Shown here: in pieces, positions 45,621-54,831 of the stretch
Position numbering within the stretch: the stretch's first letter is position 1
Layout of the letters: the number at the start of each line of letters is the position of its first letter
Assembly (NCBI RefSeq): GCF_022829685.1
Contig: NZ_JAKSYE010000086.1
Coordinates: forward strand, 1 to 64,000
DNA from: Methylobacterium sp. E-045
Lineage (GTDB): Bacteria > Pseudomonadota > Alphaproteobacteria > Rhizobiales > Beijerinckiaceae
Length of the DNA stretch: 64,000 bases
Direction of reading: 5' to 3'
Made by a program: the position numbers and the translations under genes
The notes under the pieces: model-generated
Database searches by the model: none
What the model saw: the letters and a program-made list of their open reading frames with translations, nothing else
Told to the model about the DNA's origin: nothing

Positions 45621-46844
45621 TCATGCTGCCAGGGATTGGGAATCGGGTGCGTGGACGCGCCCGAACATCAGGTCGTCGCGGTGGTCGGCGATGGGTTCGC
45701 CGGTGCGGATCAGCGTCTTGCACCAGCCCTGTTCGGCGATGTCGCCGACGAACACGGCGCCGAGGAGCCGGCCGTCGCCGACGATCAGCTTGCGGTAGAG
45801 GCCGAGGCCGGGATCGGACATCACGATCGTCTCTGCGCCTTCGGGCGCATCGATCAGCCCGGCTGAGAAGACCGGCAGGCCGGACACTTTCAGGCTGGTG
45901 GCCAACGAGGTGCCGGGATAGGCGGCGTCCTCGCCGACGAGATGGCGGCTCAGCACCTCGGCCTGCTCGTAGGCGGGCTCGACGAGGCCGTAGACCATGC
46001 CGCGATGCTCGGCGCATTCGCCGAGCGCGAAGATGCGCGGATCGGAACTCGTCATCCGGTCGTCGACCTTGATGCCGCGCCCGACATCGAGCCCGGCGCC
46101 CTGAGCGAGGACGGCATTGGGGCGCACCCCCACCGACATCACCACGAGGTCGGCCGGCAGTACGGTGCCGTCCGACAGGACGAGGCGCTCGACCCTGCCG
46201 TCGCCCTCCACATGGGCGGTGTCGGCCTTGAGGAGCACGCGGACGCCGCGGGATTCCATGGCCCGCTTGACCAGGCCGGCGGCGTGGTGGTCGAGCTGGC
46301 GCTCCATCAGACGGTCCATGACGTGAAGCAGCGTAGTGTCGACCCCGAGCCGCGCGAGGCCGACGGCGGCCTCCAGCCCGAGCAGGCCCCCGCCGATGAC
46401 GATGGCCTTCGCCCCCGTCACCGCCGCCTTCCGGATGGCCGCCACGTCGGCGAGGTCGCGAAAGGTGATGATTCCGGGCAGGTCCATGCCGGGCTTCGGC
46501 AGCCGGATCGGCAGCGAGCCCACCGCCAGGACGAGCTTGTCGAAGGGCAGGACATGGGTCTCGCCGACGATGACGAGGGCGTTCTCCCGGTCGACCTGCG
46601 TCACCGGCGCGCCGGTGATGAGGCGGATGCCGTGCGCCTCGTACCAGTCGAGTCCCCGGAACGCGCAGGCGGCCTCGTCCACCTCGCCGCCGAGCAGCGA
46701 CGAGAGCAGGACGCGGTTATAGGCCGCCTGCGGCTCGGCGCCGACGACGGTGACGTCGTACCGGCCGGGCGCGCGTTCGGTGAGCCGTTCGAGGAAGCGC
46801 AACGACGCCATGCCGTTGCCGATCACCACCAGACGTTCCTTCAT
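45621..46844 (-). CDS. FAD-dependent NAD(P)H oxidoreductase (NirB N-terminal-like)
   Basis: A 407-residue pyridine nucleotide-disulfide fold enzyme. The FAD GxGxxS motif is VVIGNGMASLRFLERL, the NAD(P) motif is VIGGGLLGLEAAVGLARLG, and FALGECAEHRGMVYGLVEPAYEQ is the second FAD site. It is closely like the FAD/NADH domain of NirB and NasB but stands alone, without the siroheme half. It probably passes NAD(P)H electrons to NasA (through the BFD domain) or NirA. It is 16 bases downstream of nrtD. Confidence 0.88.
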   Translation of the reverse strand: MKERLVVIGNGMASLRFLERLTERAPGRYDVTVVGAEPQAAYNRVLLSSLLGGEVDEAACAFRGLDWYEAHGIRLITGAPVTQVDRENALVIVGETHVLPFDKLVLAVGSLPIRLPKPGMDLPGIITFRDLADVAAIRKAAVTGAKAIVIGGGLLGLEAAVGLARLGVDTTLLHVMDRLMERQLDHHAAGLVKRAMESRGVRVLLKADTAHVEGDGRVERLVLSDGTVLPADLVVMSVGVRPNAVLAQGAGLDVGRGIKVDDRMTSSDPRIFALGECAEHRGMVYGLVEPAYEQAEVLSRHLVGEDAAYPGTSLATSLKVSGLPVFSAGLIDAPEGAETIVMSDPGLGLYRKLIVGDGRLLGAVFVGDIAEQGWCKTLIRTGEPIADHRDDLMFGRVHAPDSQSLAA

Positions 46845-46860
46845 CACGGAGGTCCGATCC

Positions 46861-47655
46861 TCAAGCCGCCATGGCGGGCTTGGCGTGGCGGGCATAGAGG
46901 AACTCGAGCACCGCCGCGCGGGCATGGGTGTAGGTGGCGTCCTCCACGAGATCGAGGCGGCGGCGGGGCCGCTCCAGATCGACCTTCAGGATCTCGCCGA
47001 CGGTGGCCGCGGGGCCGTTGGTCATCATCACGATGCGGTCGGAGAGCAGCACCGCCTCGTCGACGTCGTGGGTGATCATGATGACGGCGTTCTTGAGCCG
47101 CGCATGGATGTCCATGAGCGAATCCTGGAGATGGGCGCGGGTCAGCGCGTCCAGCGCCCCGAACGGCTCGTCGAGGAGGAGCACCTTCGGTTCCATGGCG
47201 AGTGCGCGGGCGATGCCGACGCGCTGCTTCATGCCGCCCGAGATCTCGTTGGGGCGCCGGTCGGCGGCGTGGGTCATGTTCACGAGGGCGAGGTTGTGGT
47301 CGATCCAGTCGGAGCGTTCCGCCCGGGTCTTCTTGCCCTTGAGCACCTTCTCCACGGCCAGCGCCACGTTCTCGCGCACGGTCAGCCAGGGCAGCAGGGA
47401 ATGGTTCTGGAACACCACGGCGCGGTCGGGGCCGGGGCTGTTGACCTCCTTCTCCTCGAGAAGGACGCCCCCGGTGGAGGCCTTGAGCAGCCCGGCGACG
47501 ATGTTCAGCACCGTCGACTTGCCGCAGCCGGAATGGCCGATCAGCGAGACGAACTCGCCCTTGTCGATCTTCACGCTCACGTCGCGCAGCACCTCGTTGG
47601 TGCGCCCGGCGCGGGTGAAGCTGATGCCGACGTTCTCGATGCTGAGATAGCTCAT
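46861..47655 (-). CDS. nrtD: Nitrate ABC transporter, ATP-binding protein
   Basis: A 264-residue ABC ATPase. Walker A is GHSGCGKST, the signature is EISGGMKQRVGIARAL, Walker B is VLLLDEPFGALD, and the switch His is in MITHDVDEAVLL. This is the NrtD/TauB/SsuB group; position with nrtA and nrtB identifies it as the nitrate transporter ATPase. There is no NrtC-type fusion to a binding domain. Confidence 0.93.
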   Translation of the reverse strand: MSYLSIENVGISFTRAGRTNEVLRDVSVKIDKGEFVSLIGHSGCGKSTVLNIVAGLLKASTGGVLLEEKEVNSPGPDRAVVFQNHSLLPWLTVRENVALAVEKVLKGKKTRAERSDWIDHNLALVNMTHAADRRPNEISGGMKQRVGIARALAMEPKVLLLDEPFGALDALTRAHLQDSLMDIHARLKNAVIMITHDVDEAVLLSDRIVMMTNGPAATVGEILKVDLERPRRRLDLVEDATYTHARAAVLEFLYARHAKPAMAA

Positions 47656-47730
47656 GGGTCTCGTGTCCCTCTGCGAGAGGCGGTCGGGGCACGGCGCGGG
47701 GCAAGGCCCCGACGCGCCGCGCGGAGGCGT

Positions 47731-48600
47731 TCAGGCGGTGGCGCCGCGGGTGACGAGGGTGCCGATGAAGGCCACGAACCGGTCGAGGAAGAACCCGATC
47801 ACGCCGACATAGACGAGGGCGACGATGATCTCGGAGATGTGCGACGAGTTCCAGGCGTCCCAGATGAAGAAGCCGATGCCGACGCCGCCGATGAGCATCT
47901 CCGCCGCCACGATGGCGAGCCAGGACAGGCCGACGCCGATGCGAAGCCCCGTGAAGATGTAGGGAGCCGCCGAGGGCAGCATGATCTTCACGAAGAATTC
48001 GAGCGGGTTGAGGCGCAGCACCGCCGCCACGTTGCGGTAGTCCTGCGGGATGTTGCGGATGCCCACCGCCGTGTTGATGATGATCGGCCAGATCGAGGTG
48101 ATGAAGATCACGAAGATGGCCGAGGGCTGGCCGTCGCGGAACGCCGCGAGGGAGAGGGGCAGCCAGGCGAGCGGCGGGATCGTGCGCAGCACCTGGAAGA
48201 TCGGGTCGAGGCCGCGCATGGCCCAGTCCGACTGGCCGATCAGGGTGCCGACTAGGATGCCGACGATCGTGGCCAGGGCGAAGCCGAAGGCCACGCGCTG
48301 GATGCTGGCATAGATGTGCCAGAACAGGCCCTTGTCGGTGCCGCCATTGTCGTAGAACGGATGGGCGATGATGTCCCACGCCTCGGTGACGACCCGCGAG
48401 GGCGGCGGCAGGCCGGCGGTGGGCCGCGAGCACAAGAGCTCCCAGATCACCAGGAACGCGATCAGCACCACGACCGGCGGGATCAGATTGACGGCGATCT
48501 GGCGGAACGTCGCCAGGGTCACGAGGGGCTTGCGCGGCGTCTTGACCGCCGCCGGCTTCGCGGCGGCCCCCGTCACGGCGATGGTGGAGGTGGTGGCCAT
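47731..48600 (-). CDS. nrtB: Nitrate ABC transporter, permease
   Basis: A 289-residue inner-membrane permease with about six helices. The cytoplasmic coupling loop reads RNVAAVLRLNPLEFFVKIMLPSAAPYIFTGLRIG, of the BPD_transp_1 type. The N-terminal 35 residues are Ala/Thr-rich and cytoplasmic. Its ATG overlaps the nrtA stop by one base, so translation is coupled. Confidence 0.93.
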   Translation of the reverse strand: MATTSTIAVTGAAAKPAAVKTPRKPLVTLATFRQIAVNLIPPVVVLIAFLVIWELLCSRPTAGLPPPSRVVTEAWDIIAHPFYDNGGTDKGLFWHIYASIQRVAFGFALATIVGILVGTLIGQSDWAMRGLDPIFQVLRTIPPLAWLPLSLAAFRDGQPSAIFVIFITSIWPIIINTAVGIRNIPQDYRNVAAVLRLNPLEFFVKIMLPSAAPYIFTGLRIGVGLSWLAIVAAEMLIGGVGIGFFIWDAWNSSHISEIIVALVYVGVIGFFLDRFVAFIGTLVTRGATA

Positions 48601-49889
48601 CACGCGATCCTCTTGATGCCGAGGCTGGACAGGTAGGCGGCGGGATCGGCGGGATCGAAGACCTTGCCGTCGAAGAAGGTCTCCTTGCCGCGCGACGTGG
48701 AGCTCGGGATCGCGGTGACGCCCAGCGCCTTGGCGGCATCGCGCCACAGATCCTCGCGGTTCACCTTCGCGATGAGGGCCTTGGTGTCCGTCTGCGCGTC
48801 GAACTTGCCCCAGCGGATGTCCTCGGTGAGGAACCAGAGGTCGTGGCTCTGGTAGGGGTAGGAGGCGTTGTCGTTCCAGAACTTCATCACGAAGGGGCTG
48901 TTCTCGACCACGCGGCCGTCGCCGTAATCGATAGTGCCCTTGATGCGGCCGGCGACGTCGCCCACCGGAACGTTCATCCACTGGCGCTTCGCGGCGATGG
49001 CGGCGACCTCGTCCTTGTTCTCGGGCTTGTCGCACCATTGCTGCGCCTCCAGCACCGCCATCAGCAGGGCCTTGGTCGCGTTCGGATACTTCTCGGTGAA
49101 GGAGGCCCGCATGGCGAAGGCCTTTTCGGGGTGGTCCTTCCAGAGCTCGCCGGTGGTGAGGGCGGTGTAGCCGAGGCCCTGCTGCACGAGCTGCGCGTTC
49201 CACGGCTCGCCGACGCAGAAGCAATCCATCGTGCCGACCTTCATGTTCGCCACCATCTGGGGCGGCGGCACGACGATGGTCTCGATGTCCTTGTCGGGGT
49301 CGATCCCGCCGGCGGCGAGCCAGTAGCGGATCCAGAGGTCGTGGGTGCCGCCGGGGAAGGTCATGGCCGCCTTCACCGACTTGCCGGCGGCCTTCTTCTT
49401 CTCGATCGCCGCCTTGAAGACCTTGGAATCCAGGGCGACCTTGGCGTCGAGATATTCCTTGGCCACCGAGACGCACTGGCCGTTGGTGTTGAGCCGGGCC
49501 AGGATCTGCATCGGCACCGGAACGTTGTTCTGCGTCACCCGGCCGGCCGAGATCAGGTAGGGCATCGGCGTGAGGATATGCGCGCCGTCGATGCCGTTGC
49601 CCTCCGAGCCGAGCACCAGGTTGTCGCGGGTGGTGCCCCAGCTCGCCTGTTTCAGCACCTCGACGTCGGGCATGCCGTGCTTGGCGAAGAAGCCCTTCTC
49701 CTTGGCGACGAAGAGCGGGCTGGCATCCGTGAGGGCGATGAAGCCGAGCTTGGCGCCTTTCACCTCGGGGCCGGCACCCTGCGCGAAGGCGCCGCCGGGC
49801 AGCGCGGTGCGCGCCAGGGCGGCCAGCGACAACGTTGCCGCGGCTCCCTTCAGGAGGCTGCGCCGGCTGTTCTGAAACCCGTCAGTCAT
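48600..49889 (-). CDS. nrtA: Nitrate ABC transporter, substrate-binding protein
   Basis: A 429-residue nitrate/nitrite-binding protein. The leader is of the twin-arginine kind (NSRRSLLKGAAATLSLAAL). NrtA motifs include KLGFIALTDASPLFVAKEKGFF, ASWGTTRDNLVLG, IDGAHILTPMPY, TFPGGTHDLWIRYWLAAGG and MDCFCVGEPWNAQ. First gene of the transporter-reductase transcript; the ribosome site before MTDGFQNS is weak, and ATGs 10 and 42 codons upstream are open. Confidence 0.94.
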   Translation of the reverse strand: MTDGFQNSRRSLLKGAAATLSLAALARTALPGGAFAQGAGPEVKGAKLGFIALTDASPLFVAKEKGFFAKHGMPDVEVLKQASWGTTRDNLVLGSEGNGIDGAHILTPMPYLISAGRVTQNNVPVPMQILARLNTNGQCVSVAKEYLDAKVALDSKVFKAAIEKKKAAGKSVKAAMTFPGGTHDLWIRYWLAAGGIDPDKDIETIVVPPPQMVANMKVGTMDCFCVGEPWNAQLVQQGLGYTALTTGELWKDHPEKAFAMRASFTEKYPNATKALLMAVLEAQQWCDKPENKDEVAAIAAKRQWMNVPVGDVAGRIKGTIDYGDGRVVENSPFVMKFWNDNASYPYQSHDLWFLTEDIRWGKFDAQTDTKALIAKVNREDLWRDAAKALGVTAIPSSTSRGKETFFDGKVFDPADPAAYLSSLGIKRIA

Positions 49890-50207
49890 TGAGAAATCGA
49901 CCCCTCGAAGCGTAAGCATTCGACCCGAAAACGAAAAAACCGCCGCCCAAACGCAACCGAAGGCAGCCGCGAAAGCGCGCCAACGGGTTACTTGGGTCAG
50001 CGGCTCTGCCGACATTCGTGCCCGTCGCCGTTGACGAGCGGGATAGGCTCAGCAGGTTCCGTGCCAAACGCCGTTCAGCCTGTAACAGCTCTAGGTTCGG
50101 GGGTGGGGATCGAGGCTGCGCGGGCTATCGCGGCCCTGGGCCGGGCGGGGCGTGCGGTGCACAATCGGAAGGCTTGTCCTGCCGTCAAAAGCGGCGTCCG
50201 GCCCCGT
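49890..50207 (-). other. Leader region of the nitrate operon
   Basis: A 318-bp gap between nasS and nrtA on the same strand. NasT-type ANTAR proteins act by binding paired hairpins in such leaders and preventing termination. On the minus strand AGGCT...AGCCT arms (about 50046-50082) form one candidate hairpin upstream of a possible attenuator. I could not identify the two hexaloop hairpins of the ANTAR target with confidence. Confidence 0.45.
49934..49967 (-). terminator. Candidate attenuator in the nrtA leader
   Basis: On the minus strand GCTGCC pairs with GGCGGC (one G-U) across a 14-base loop, followed by GG and TTTTTT. It ends about 45 bases before the nrtA start. The six-T run after a GC stem is unusual in this GC-rich sequence and fits leader termination relieved by NasT. 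The stem is short, so the call is tentative. Confidence 0.4.
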
Positions 50208-51224
50208 TCAGCCGCTCAGAGCGGCATCGAACAGGTCCGGGCGGTAGACCGCGCGGGCGTCGGCCAGCAGATCGTCGGAGGATGCCAGCTGCCCGGCGCG
50301 CTGCGCCTGGTCGATGAACCAATCCGCATGGGCGGGGTCCGGCCGGTGCGCCGCCTCCCCGAACAGGGCGAAATGCGGGTCGCGCCGGCGTCTGCCGCCG
50401 GGATCGACGACGACGTCCCCCGTGATCGCCCGTGCGAGGATCGGCGCCGACGTTCCCAGATAGGCCTCACGCGCGAGGAGGGCAGCGAGTTCGACGCCGT
50501 TGCCGGGATCGGCGCACCAGCGCCCGGCCCGGTCGAGGGCCCGCACCAGGGGGGCGCACCGCGGGGCCTCGGATTCGGGCAGGGCGAGGACCTTTTCCGG
50601 ACAGCCGGGCACGAGCTCGCTGCACAGCACGGCGATGCGGCCATAGCCCTCCGCCACGGCGACGCTGTTCCAGGGGCTGCCGACGCAGAACCCGTCGACG
50701 AGTTCGCGCCGCAAGGCCTCGGCGATCTGCGGCGGCGGGATCACCACGAGGCGGGTATCCGTATCGAGATCGAGGCCGCCGCGCTCGGCGAAGATCCTCA
50801 GCTGGTAGGTGTGGCTGGAGAACGGATGCACCGTGCCCAGGGTCAGGGGCCGTCCCTCCCGCGCCCGCCGCCGGGCGATGCGGGCGAAGGCGGCGGCCAC
50901 GGTGTCCACCTCGTCGTCCGCGGCCTCCATCGCGTCCCATAGCGGCCGGGACACCGTGACGGCGTTGCCGTTCAGGTTCAGCGCCATGGGCACACAAAGC
51001 CGGGTCTGGGGACCGCTGAGCCCCAGCGTGCTGGCGATGGCGAGGGGCGCCAGGATATGCGCGCCATCGAGATGGCCCACGGCCAGCTTGTCGCGCAGGG
51101 TCGCCCAGGACGGCTCACGGACGAGATCGAGGGTGAGCCCCTCCGCCCTGGCGAAGCCGAGTTCCGCCGCCGCGATCAGGCTCGCGGCATCGACGAGGGG
51201 GACGTATCCGAGGGCGAGCCTCAT
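50208..51224 (-). CDS. nasS: Nitrate sensor protein NasS
   Basis: A 338-residue NrtA-like protein without a signal peptide, starting directly with RLALGYVPLVDAASLIAAAELG. Shared NrtA features are EPSWATLRDKLAVGHLDGAHILAP, HPFSSHTYQLRIFAERGG and VDGFCVGSPWNSVAVAEG. Cytoplasmic NasS binds nitrate and releases NasT, allowing operon transcription. Its start overlaps the nasT stop by ATGA, as expected for partners made together. Confidence 0.9.
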   Translation of the reverse strand: MRLALGYVPLVDAASLIAAAELGFARAEGLTLDLVREPSWATLRDKLAVGHLDGAHILAPLAIASTLGLSGPQTRLCVPMALNLNGNAVTVSRPLWDAMEAADDEVDTVAAAFARIARRRAREGRPLTLGTVHPFSSHTYQLRIFAERGGLDLDTDTRLVVIPPPQIAEALRRELVDGFCVGSPWNSVAVAEGYGRIAVLCSELVPGCPEKVLALPESEAPRCAPLVRALDRAGRWCADPGNGVELAALLAREAYLGTSAPILARAITGDVVVDPGGRRRRDPHFALFGEAAHRPDPAHADWFIDQAQRAGQLASSDDLLADARAVYRPDLFDAALSG

Positions 51225-51808
51225 CCGAAAAGGTCCGCAGTGGTGACGATCGCGCGGGCGATGTCGGCGATCTTGCGCTTCTCGTTCATGGCCTTGCGCC
51301 GCATCAGCTTGTAGGCCTCCTCCTCGCTCATGGAACGGGCGGCCATGAGGATGCCCTTGGCACGCTCCACGATCTTGCGGTCGGCGAGCTCCCCCCGCGC
51401 CTCGACGAGCTCACGCTGCAACCGGGCGAAGGCCTGGAAGCGCAGGATAGCGATGTCGAGGATCGACCGGATGCGCTGGGGATGGAGTCCGTCCACCACG
51501 TAGGCGGAGATCCCGGCATCCACCGCCGCCTGCATCATCGGCGCGTCCGAGCGGTCGACGAACATCGCCACCGGCCGCTCCACATGGCGCGACAGGCCCG
51601 ACATCTGTTCGAGGATGTCCCGGCTCGGGCTCTCCAGGTGGATCACCACCACGTCCGGGTTGAGGGCGGCCACCTGCGCGGGCAGGTCGGCGGTGTCGGG
51701 GATGATCATCACATGCGCGATGCCGGCGGCGCGAAGCCCCTCTTCGAGGATCGCGGCGCGGGCCCGGCTCGGATCGATCACGGCGACGGTGAGGGATGGG
51801 TCTGTCAT
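51221..51808 (-). CDS. nasT: ANTAR-domain antiterminator NasT
   Basis: A 195-residue response-regulator-like protein. The receiver-like part covers 1-120; the position of the phosphorylated Asp reads His57 (VVVIHLESPSRD), so it is probably not controlled by phosphorylation. The ANTAR RNA-binding domain is at about 130-190: ELADRKIVERAKGILMAARSMSEEEAYKLMRRKAMNEKRK is split by conserved Ala and Arg positions. It binds the nitrate operon leader and blocks termination when NasS releases it. Confidence 0.9.
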   Translation of the reverse strand: MTDPSLTVAVIDPSRARAAILEEGLRAAGIAHVMIIPDTADLPAQVAALNPDVVVIHLESPSRDILEQMSGLSRHVERPVAMFVDRSDAPMMQAAVDAGISAYVVDGLHPQRIRSILDIAILRFQAFARLQRELVEARGELADRKIVERAKGILMAARSMSEEEAYKLMRRKAMNEKRKIADIARAIVTTADLFG

Positions 51809-52123
51809 CGGGGCCCAATGGGGCGGCGGGACGGCCGGTGCATGCCGGCCGGAGAGGGCAAGACGCATACCGAATGAGCCGCCTGCCGAACAGGCCGTTC
51901 GGCGGCACGGATCGACCCAAGTCCGATGGCGCGGAAAAGCAGCGCCACCGATTCAATCGTCGCCGGTCTGTTTCGATACGAACGGGAAAGGAAATGGCCC
52001 AGCTTCCGCCGCAAACGGAGGCGCTTATGGCTGGGTCGAGGCGCGGGGTGAGGTGTTCGGATGGTGGAGTGCCGCATATCGCAACCCGTTGAGAACGCCC
52101 TCGCCTCCGAGGCGGGCTCGGGC
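51809..52123. other. 315-bp divergent intergenic region upstream of nasT
   Basis: No gene seen. A stem-loop lies at 51883-51905 (CTGCCGAAC/GTTCGGCGG with one G-U pair around AGGCC), close upstream of nasT. The centre (about 51940-52000) is less GC-rich and may hold promoters for nasT and for the rightward gene. Confidence 0.45.
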
Positions 52124-52732
52124 ATGGCGCTTCCGCTGCTGCCGACGATCGTCGTCGCGGTGATCGTCTCAGCCGCGTCCTTCCTCTGCCAGACGCCTTC
52201 CGCGACCGTCCCCGAGACCCCCATCGGCCCGCCGATGGTCGAGATGGAGAGCCGGACGGCGCAGGCGAGCCCGACCGAGGCCGATCCCGTCGCTCCCTTC
52301 GTCCCGGCGGCCTTCGCCTTCCGCGATCAGTTTCCGTTGCGCGATCACGGTGCCATGAGCGTCGCGGCGATGGGCGCGGTGACCGCGCCCCGTCGTGCGG
52401 CACCTCGCGTCGCCGCCAAGCCGTCCCTCCGGCGGACGGATCCCGATCGGTCCGAGACGGCCAGGGCCGAATCCGCGAGGCCGGACGCCGTCCGCGCGCC
52501 ATCAGTCGTCGCCGCCAGGGCGCCCGCCGCGGCTCCCGAGCCGTTCCGGGTCGAGGCCGAGGCGGACGAGGATCTCGTTCCCCGTCTCGCCCTGCCCTTC
52601 GCGCCGGCGATCTCCGCCATCAGCCGGGCCGGCAACTTCGTCGGGACCCAGAGTGCGGCGGCGGGAGCCAGGGCCGTGGCCCTCGGCAACGTGGTGACCG
52701 GCCTCGTCGACAGCCTGCCGCTGCGCCCCTGA
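52124..52732 (+). CDS. Ala/Pro-rich anchored or secreted protein, function unknown
   Basis: About 202 residues: an N-terminal hydrophobic segment (LLPTIVVAVIVSAASFLC) acts as signal or anchor, followed by a low-complexity Ala, Pro and Arg-rich region to about residue 160. A short more hydrophobic end follows (LALPFAPAISAISRAGNFVG). I recognise no domain. An upstream ATG at 52061 would add 21 residues. It is likely real from codon use and the clear topogenic segment, but weakly supported. Confidence 0.55.
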   Translation: MALPLLPTIVVAVIVSAASFLCQTPSATVPETPIGPPMVEMESRTAQASPTEADPVAPFVPAAFAFRDQFPLRDHGAMSVAAMGAVTAPRRAAPRVAAKPSLRRTDPDRSETARAESARPDAVRAPSVVAARAPAAAPEPFRVEAEADEDLVPRLALPFAPAISAISRAGNFVGTQSAAAGARAVALGNVVTGLVDSLPLRP

Positions 52733-52892
52733 CCGTGCCGGACCGCGCATCACTCGCGGTCCAGACCCTGTCCGGCCTCTCTTTCCGAACGTTGCCGCTG
52801 GATTCTCGCCCTGCCGGGGACTAGGTGAGCCTTCATCGAGAGTACGGGCGCGACGACCGGAATGCCGCGGAGTCCCGGCGGCGAGGATGGGC

Positions 52893-54797
52893 ATGGCGGG
52901 ACGCATCGAGGATTACGCGCTGGTGGGCGATGGCCGCACGGCCGCTCTCATCGGTCGGGATGGCAGCGTCGACTGGCTCTGCTGGCCGCGTTTCGATTCC
53001 GCCGCCTGCTTCGCCTCTCTCCTCGGCACCGAGGAGCACGGCTTCTGGAAGCTGTCCCCGGCGGACGGCGACGCGGCGGTCTCCCGGCGCTATCGCGAGG
53101 GCAGCCTCGTCCTCGAGACGCGCTACGTCACCTCCACCGGCGAGGCCAGGGTCACCGACTACATGCCGGCCAATGACGGCTCGCACCTCGTGCGCATCGT
53201 CGAAGGGCTGTCCGGCTCGGTGGACATGCGGATGGTCTTGTCCGTGCGCTTCGATTACGGGCTCGCGGTGCCCTGGGTCTCGCACAACGAGCTCGGCGAC
53301 CTGCGCGCCATCTCCGGCCCGCACAAGGTGGTGCTGCGCACCCTGGCCCCCCTCGATGGCGTCGGCCAGACCACGGTGTCGGCCTTCCGCGTGAGCGAGG
53401 GCGAGAGCATGGCCTTCAGCCTCAGCTACGGCCCCTCCCACGAGGACGACCCGCCGCCGATCCAGCCGCGCAAGGTCCTCTACGAGACCGACCGCTACTG
53501 GCGCGACTGGTCGAGCCGCGCCGCCTCGGGCACCCCGTGGGACGCCATCCTCAAGCGCTCCCTCCTCACCCTGAAGGCGCTGATCTACCAGCCCACCGGC
53601 GGGATCGTGGCCGCGCCCACCACCTCCCTGCCCGAAGAGCTCGGCGGCGTGCGCAACTGGGATTACCGGTTCTGCTGGCTGCGCGATTCGACCTTCACCC
53701 TCATCGCCCTGATGGATGGCGGCTACCTCGACGAGGCCCGCGCCTGGCGCGACTGGCTGGTGCGGGCGGTGGCGGGCAATCCGGAACAGGCCCATATCCT
53801 CTACGGCATCGCCGGCGAGCGGCTGCTGCCCGAGATCGAACTCGACTGGCTGCCCGGCTACGAGGGCTCGAAGCCGGTGCGGATCGGCAATGCGGCCGTC
53901 GACCAGTTCCAGCTCGACGTCTACGGTGAGATCTTCGACGCCCTTTATCAGGCCCGCCAGCGCGGGATGCTCGGCGACGCGGACGGCTGGCGCGTGGGCC
54001 TCGCCCTGCTGGAGCACCTGGAGAAGGTCTGGAGCGAGCCCGACGAGGGCATCTGGGAGGTGCGCGGCGGGCGCCGCCACTTCGTCCATTCGAAGGTCAT
54101 GGCCTGGGTCGCCTTCGACCGCGCCATCCGCTCCTTCGAGATGGGCGACGGGCCGCCCGCCCCCGTGGATCGCTGGCGCGCGATCCGCGACCACATTCAC
54201 GAAGAGGTCTGCGAGAAGGGGTTCGACACCGAGCTGAACAGCTTCGTGCAGTATTACGGTTCGAAGACCCTCGACGCGAGCCTGCTCCTCATCGCCCATA
54301 TGGGCTTCCTGCCCCAGGACGACCCGCGCGTCGTCGGCACGGTGGAGGCCATCGGCCGGAAACTGATGCGCGGCGGGTTCCTGCTGCGCTACGACACCGA
54401 GGATGACAATACCGATGGGCTGCCCGGCGGCGAAGGGGCTTTCCTGCCCTGCAGCTTCTGGTACGCCGACAATCTCATCGGCCTGGACCGTTGCGACGAG
54501 GCCCGTGACCTGATCGAGCGGCTGATCGGGGTCTGCAACGATCTCGGTCTGATCGCGGAGGAATACGACGTGGACGCCAAGCGCCTGGTGGGTAATTTTC
54601 CCCAGGCCTTCAGCCATGTCACGCTGGTGAACACGATCTTGAACTACAGCCGCGCCTACGGGCCGGCTCGGGAGCGGAGCGAAAAATCCGCCCTCGCCCG
54701 CGCCACCTCCCCCAACCGGGCGAAGTCTCTCGGCGAGGTGAGTTCTCCCGGCCGGGGCGGTGCAGACTTAACGGATGCCGCGGCGCAGCGCAGTTGA
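52893..54797 (+). CDS. Glycoside hydrolase family 15 (glucoamylase/trehalase-like)
   Basis: A 634-residue enzyme. The N-terminal beta domain begins with RIEDYALVGDGRTAALIGRDGSVDWLCWPRFD. The (alpha/alpha)6 catalytic domain includes GVRNWDYRFCWLRDSTFTL and the second conserved acid region near SFWYADNLIGL. Proteins with this layout hydrolyse alpha-1,4-glucans or trehalose to glucose in the cytoplasm. The second ATG was chosen since GAGG lies six bases before it. It precedes the pentose-phosphate genes by 34 bases and may supply glucose to them. Confidence 0.88.
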   Translation: MAGRIEDYALVGDGRTAALIGRDGSVDWLCWPRFDSAACFASLLGTEEHGFWKLSPADGDAAVSRRYREGSLVLETRYVTSTGEARVTDYMPANDGSHLVRIVEGLSGSVDMRMVLSVRFDYGLAVPWVSHNELGDLRAISGPHKVVLRTLAPLDGVGQTTVSAFRVSEGESMAFSLSYGPSHEDDPPPIQPRKVLYETDRYWRDWSSRAASGTPWDAILKRSLLTLKALIYQPTGGIVAAPTTSLPEELGGVRNWDYRFCWLRDSTFTLIALMDGGYLDEARAWRDWLVRAVAGNPEQAHILYGIAGERLLPEIELDWLPGYEGSKPVRIGNAAVDQFQLDVYGEIFDALYQARQRGMLGDADGWRVGLALLEHLEKVWSEPDEGIWEVRGGRRHFVHSKVMAWVAFDRAIRSFEMGDGPPAPVDRWRAIRDHIHEEVCEKGFDTELNSFVQYYGSKTLDASLLLIAHMGFLPQDDPRVVGTVEAIGRKLMRGGFLLRYDTEDDNTDGLPGGEGAFLPCSFWYADNLIGLDRCDEARDLIERLIGVCNDLGLIAEEYDVDAKRLVGNFPQAFSHVTLVNTILNYSRAYGPARERSEKSALARATSPNRAKSLGEVSSPGRGGADLTDAAAQRS

Positions 54798-54831
54798 GCG
54801 CCGCCGCCACAAACGACGGGAAGACGAGACC

